A stretch of 64,000 nucleotides of DNA from Palsa-504 sp963744575 (GTDB lineage: Bacteria > Actinomycetota > Actinomycetes > Streptosporangiales > Streptosporangiaceae), in the NCBI GenBank assembly GCA_963744575.1, contig CAVUUF010000016.1, forward strand, positions 186,001 to 250,000. The letters run 5' to 3'. Of the stretch, positions 61,052-64,000 are shown piece after piece. Made by a program: the position numbers and the translations under genes. Numbering within the stretch: position 1 is the first letter of the stretch; every line of letters begins with the position of its first letter. The notes below the pieces were generated by a model, which was not told the origin of the DNA, did no database searches, and saw only the letters and a program-made list of their open reading frames with translations.

Positions 61052-62169
61052 CGGAACCGGAGAGCGACGGCCTGGTCGTCGACGCCCAGGTCAAGCGCGG
61101 CAGCTTCACGCTCGAGGTCAGCCTCACCGCGGCCCCGGGGCAGGTCCTCGGCCTGCTCGGGCCGAACGGCGCCGGAAAATCCACCCTGCTCAGCGCGGTA
61201 GCCGGGCTGACCCCGGTCTCGGCCGGGCACATCATGCTGGCCGGACGGGTATTCGATGACGCGGGTCAGGGCACCTTCGTCGAGGCCTCGGGACGGCCGA
61301 TCGGGTTCGTCTTCCAGAACTACCGGCTCTTTCCGCACCTGACCGTGGCGGAGAACGTGGCGTTCTCTCCGCGGGCCCGGGGGCTAGGGAAACGCGAGGC
61401 CAGGTCGGCGGCCAGCTACTGGCTGGACCGGCTCAGGCTGACCGGCCTCGCCGACCGTAAGCCCGGCCAGCTGTCGGGCGGGCAGGCGCAGCGGGTAGCC
61501 CTGGCCCGGGCGCTGGCCGGTCAGCCGATGCTGCTGCTGCTGGACGAACCCCTGTCCGCCTTGGACGCCGGGACGCGCCTTGACGTGCAGGCCGAGCTCA
61601 AGCGGCACCTGGCCGACTTCGCCGGCCCCTGCCTGCTGGTGACTCACGACCCGCTCGAAGCGCTCGTGCTGGCCAACCAGCTCATCGTGCTGGAAGGCGG
61701 GCGCATCGTGCAGGAGGGCAGTCCGGCCGAGATCGCCCGCCAGCCCGGCACGGACTATGTGGCCAAGCTGGTGGGCCTGAACTTGTACCAGGGACGGGCC
61801 GACGGCTCCCAGGTAGCGCTCGCCGAAGGCGAGACCCTCGTCATCGCCGACCGTGGCCAGCACGCAGACGTGCTGGTCGCGGTGCGCCCGTCCGCGATAA
61901 CGGTCAGCGCTCTGCGGCCCCATCCCAGCAGCGCCCGCAACACCTGGGAAGCCAAGGTGACCGGGCTCACCATGCTGGCCGACCGGGTACGGCTCAACCT
62001 CGACGGGCAGCCTCCCGCGCTGGTCGACGTCACGCCCGCCGCGGTCGCAGAGCTCTCGCTGGAGCCAGGCAGCCAGGTGTGGCTCAGCGTTAAGGCCACT
62101 GACCTCGAGGTCTACCCGCAAGGCCGCGCGCAGGGCAGGCCAGGTACGGGGAACGCGGCCGGGGCCTAA
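61048..62169 (+). CDS. modC: molybdate ABC importer, ATPase
   Basis: ATG 61048 overlaps modB by 4 bp. The 373-residue protein has Walker A LLGPNGAGKSTLLSAVAG, Q-loop VFQNYRLFPHLTVAENV, signature LSGGQAQRVALARALA, Walker B LLLLDEPLSALDAGT and H-loop LLVTHDPLEALVLA. The C-terminal MOBE/TOBE domain (VAVRPSAITVSALRPH, WEAKVTGLTMLADRVRLNLD) may sense intracellular molybdate. A hairpin covers its stop codon. Confidence 0.96.
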   Translation: MTEPESDGLVVDAQVKRGSFTLEVSLTAAPGQVLGLLGPNGAGKSTLLSAVAGLTPVSAGHIMLAGRVFDDAGQGTFVEASGRPIGFVFQNYRLFPHLTVAENVAFSPRARGLGKREARSAASYWLDRLRLTGLADRKPGQLSGGQAQRVALARALAGQPMLLLLDEPLSALDAGTRLDVQAELKRHLADFAGPCLLVTHDPLEALVLANQLIVLEGGRIVQEGSPAEIARQPGTDYVAKLVGLNLYQGRADGSQVALAEGETLVIADRGQHADVLVAVRPSAITVSALRPHPSSARNTWEAKVTGLTMLADRVRLNLDGQPPALVDVTPAAVAELSLEPGSQVWLSVKATDLEVYPQGRAQGRPGTGNAAGA

Positions 62170-62176
62170 AAAGGCC
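62163..62176. terminator. bidirectional hairpin between convergent modC and LLM gene
   Basis: GGCCT (62163-62167) pairs with AGGCC (62172-62176) around AAAA. It overlaps the modC stop. On the minus strand it includes T5, the point where the LLM frame loses its expected stop. Confidence 0.4.
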
Positions 62177-62949
62177 GCGATGGCGGTGTCTGCCAGGTCG
62201 CCGGCCGGTCCCGCCTTGTCCGCGCTGACCGGTATGAGCACCACCTCGTCCACGGTGTCCCGCCATGGCTCAAGCAGGCCGGGGAGCTCGCTCAGCCGCC
62301 GGGCCGCGATCCAGGTCTGCTCGGGCCTGATGCCGGTCCGGCGGAAGTGCGCGGCGTAGGCGGGCAGCCGGGACAGGAACGCCGCGGATCCCTCGAGCTC
62401 GGCGATCTGGCCGGCGCCCACCCCGGCCATCACGTTGACGTAGACGCCGGGCACAGGACGGCCGGCGGCCTTGGCCTGCGCGCGGATCTCCCCGGCGGCG
62501 GCCCGGGCCAGCTCCGGCGTGACCGTGTTCAGCAGCACGCCGTCGGCCAGCGTCGCGCCGAGCTCGCGCATCCGCGGTCCGAGGGCGCCGACGATGACCT
62601 CGGCGGGCGTGCGATCTCGCAGGTAGGCGACGGCCTCGGTCATCCGCCGCAACGGGTGCGCGCCCGACCCGCTGCCGATCCCGAGCCGCAGCCGCTCGGG
62701 CAGCAAGCCGGTCTCCGCCACGTGCCGCAGGATGGCTTCCGGCGGGACGTCGCTGATCGGCACCACGGCGGTCCCGAGCGTGATCCGCGTCGTCGCGGCG
62801 GCCATCCTGGCCAGCTGGCCGATGCCGTCCTTCCCGGGCGGGTGGTTGACCCAGAGCGAGCGGTAGCCGCCGGCCTCCACCCGGGCCGCGAGGCTGGCGA
62901 CCACCGGATCGGGGGTGCTGGTCCTGAGCTCGAACCCGAGGTGCGTCAC
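62170..62949 (-). CDS. LLM-class (F420-type) flavin-dependent oxidoreductase
   Basis: GTG 62949 overlaps the previous gene by 4 bp (GTGA). The conserved part is about 260 residues: THLGFELRTSTPDPVVASLA, ARVEAGGYRSLWVNHPPGKD, ITLGTAVVPISDVPPEAILR, LRLGIGSGSGAHPLRRMTEA, VIVGALGPRMRELGATLADG, LLNTVTPELARAAAGEIRAQ. It is a luciferase-like barrel of the F420 subfamily. After TAIAAF (62170) the frame has no stop and continues antisense to modC down to 61384; with one T fewer in the run 62168-62172 it would stop at once. Substrate unknown. Confidence 0.85.
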
Positions 62950-63710
62950 CGGAACCCCGGCGAGCCGATCTCGCGGCGGCGCAGGTCGCGCTGGATGTCC
63001 CGGCCCAGTTTCCTGGTCTCCCGGCGGTTGAGCATGGCTCCCGCGGCGGCGCCGGTGAGCAGCGGTCCCAGGGAGACTGCGCTGCGCCCGACCCGGGAGA
63101 TGATCCGCCGGCGCAGCAACCGGGCCAGCGGCGACCCGGAGGCGAGGACCAGGCCGCCCTCGATCATGAACACGCCCCGGCGGTGCGCCCAGGCGGCGAG
63201 GTAGTTGCCCATCCGCTCGGTAAAGTTCCCCCGGGCCTGGGCGCCGTAGGCCTCGTGGAGTTCGGCCACGAGCTTGATCTCGATGCCCACGACCACCAGG
63301 GTTTCCGCTGCCACCTCGACCGGGAAGGCGGGCAGCACCGGCAGGATGGCGGCCATGCCCGCGGCACCGCCCGCCGCCGCGGCGGCGTGCGACGCGTGCT
63401 CGATGAGGGTGTCGGCGATCTCGTCGGCGGACTTGCCGGGAAACTGGGCCCGCAGCGTGGCCTGGTCGCGGACCCGCAGCCGCGGCGCCATCACGACCAC
63501 CTGGCCGACCAGCCATTCGGTGCCCGAACCCGCGCGCCGCCGCACCGCCCGGGTACCGCGGCCCGCCGCCCGGGCGCTCGCGGTCGCGGCCCGGTTGAAC
63601 GCGCCCAGCAGCCTGCGCTGCTCCTGTGGCTGGTCCGTCTCGCTGACGTCGGTCGCTACTTCGGCGGCGCGCAGCGAGAGCTCGGTTGCCTCGGTTTCCG
63701 GTTCAGCCAT
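62946..63710 (-). CDS. conserved actinobacterial protein of unknown function, 254 aa
   Basis: ATG 63710 gives a protein with a charged N-terminus (MAEPETEATELSLRAAEVAT), a basic helix GRGTRAVRRRAGSGTEWL, and an Ala/Gly-rich hydrophobic centre (AAAAAGGAAGMAAILPVLPA, FPVEVAAETLVVVGIEIKLV). The end is basic (RRETRKLGRDIQRDLRRREI). It may associate with membranes. I do not recognise a function. It is translationally coupled to the LLM oxidoreductase by a 4-bp overlap. Confidence 0.7.
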   Translation of the reverse strand: MAEPETEATELSLRAAEVATDVSETDQPQEQRRLLGAFNRAATASARAAGRGTRAVRRRAGSGTEWLVGQVVVMAPRLRVRDQATLRAQFPGKSADEIADTLIEHASHAAAAAGGAAGMAAILPVLPAFPVEVAAETLVVVGIEIKLVAELHEAYGAQARGNFTERMGNYLAAWAHRRGVFMIEGGLVLASGSPLARLLRRRIISRVGRSAVSLGPLLTGAAAGAMLNRRETRKLGRDIQRDLRRREIGSPGFR

Positions 63711-63766
63711 GACCTACCCCTACCCCTGATCCCCCGTCACCCACCTGTCCTCCTTCTGGCTGGCCC

Positions 63767-64000
63767 TCAGTTCGGGTTGTACGGCGCGTTCCTCAGATCG
63801 GCAGCCGGCCGGGAGGTGGTGGTGCGCAGCATGGCGGTCTCCCGGGATAGCAGCGCGCGCTCCAGCCCCAGCCGGCGCAGCGTGTCGGACTCGGCCAGCA
63901 GCGCCTGGCGTTCCGGCAGGTCGATGACCATGGCCGCGGCGACGACGAACGACAGCAGCGCCGGTTCGGCGGGCAGTTCCTCGAGCCTGACCGTGGCGCC
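63767..64000 (-). CDS. LON-substrate-binding-domain protein, C-terminal end (runs off window)
   Basis: The last 77 residues are visible: GATVRLEELPAEPALLSFVV, AAAMVIDLPERQALLAESDT, LRRLGLERALLSRETAMLRT and TTSRPAADLRNAPYNPN with the stop at 63767-63769. The pattern (LPERQxLLxxxxTxxRL...LLRRETAML) is that of stand-alone LON N-terminal domain proteins of actinobacteria, which lack the ATPase and protease parts. The body lies beyond the window edge. Confidence 0.75.
   Translation of the reverse strand, partial: GATVRLEELPAEPALLSFVVAAAMVIDLPERQALLAESDTLRRLGLERALLSRETAMLRTTTSRPAADLRNAPYNPN

Overview
The window is uniformly GC-rich, has many GTG and TTG starts, and carries gene families typical of Actinomycetota: F420-type luciferase-like oxidoreductases, a LAL-type regulator, GAF-ANTAR, DUF1206 and DUF6131 membrane proteins, and NarL-type two-component pairs. 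The species cannot be named from sequence alone. No tRNA, rRNA, CRISPR array or replication origin was seen.

Layout. 1-4173: start of a secreted GH3 hydrolase, then a compatible-solute-type binding lipoprotein overlapping a membrane PAP2-kinase fusion. 4339-13677: an IS701 scrap, small hypotheticals, an MMPL exporter with one frameshift, a GlxA-type regulator, an arginase with a truncated second copy, and a broken LAL regulator. 13778-18798: a frameshifted SnoaL-like protein, a secreted beta-propeller, an integrase relic and a multiply frameshifted conserved protein. 18996-28097: a redox and signalling block with GNAT, type II NADH dehydrogenase, a receiver-thioredoxin-reductase-like fusion, a receiver, a NarL regulator with MASE1 kinase, and small membrane proteins. 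28337-35250: a glycolipid-binding protein, a decayed ISL3 element, a run of gene relics, and a second kinase-regulator pair. 35653-44265: VOC and LLM enzymes, a three-gene nitrile-hydratase-type operon, an IlvD/Edd dehydratase, idi, TetR, relics and a conserved orphan. 44266-48136: a very unusual NHL-propeller/phospholipase-C fusion and more relics. 48137-55838: LacI regulator, complete ABC importer, metallophosphoesterase and tyrosine phosphatase, probably one organophosphate-related locus. 56032-64000: STAS, GAF-ANTAR, membrane proteins, modABC molybdate importer, an F420-type oxidoreductase, an unknown protein and the end of a LON-domain protein.

Three things stand out. A bipartite dispersed repeat (25 bp unit, 6 bp spacer, 25 bp unit, conserved GC-rich tail) occurs three times, at 35365-35451, 43743-43825 and 47655-47738, always in non-coding or relic DNA and in both orientations. 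The nitrile-hydratase-type enzyme has its beta subunit split into two genes, as in thiocyanate hydrolase and toyocamycin nitrile hydratase. The propeller-phospholipase fusion carries a twin-arginine signal in its middle, implying that its two halves may be exported by different routes.

The window also holds about twenty truncated or frameshifted genes. Several of the breaks look like one missing base in a short homopolymer (near 7018, 14112, 29755, 30808, 31803 and 51493), so some may be sequencing errors. The truncations and internal deletions cannot be explained that way and show real gene decay.
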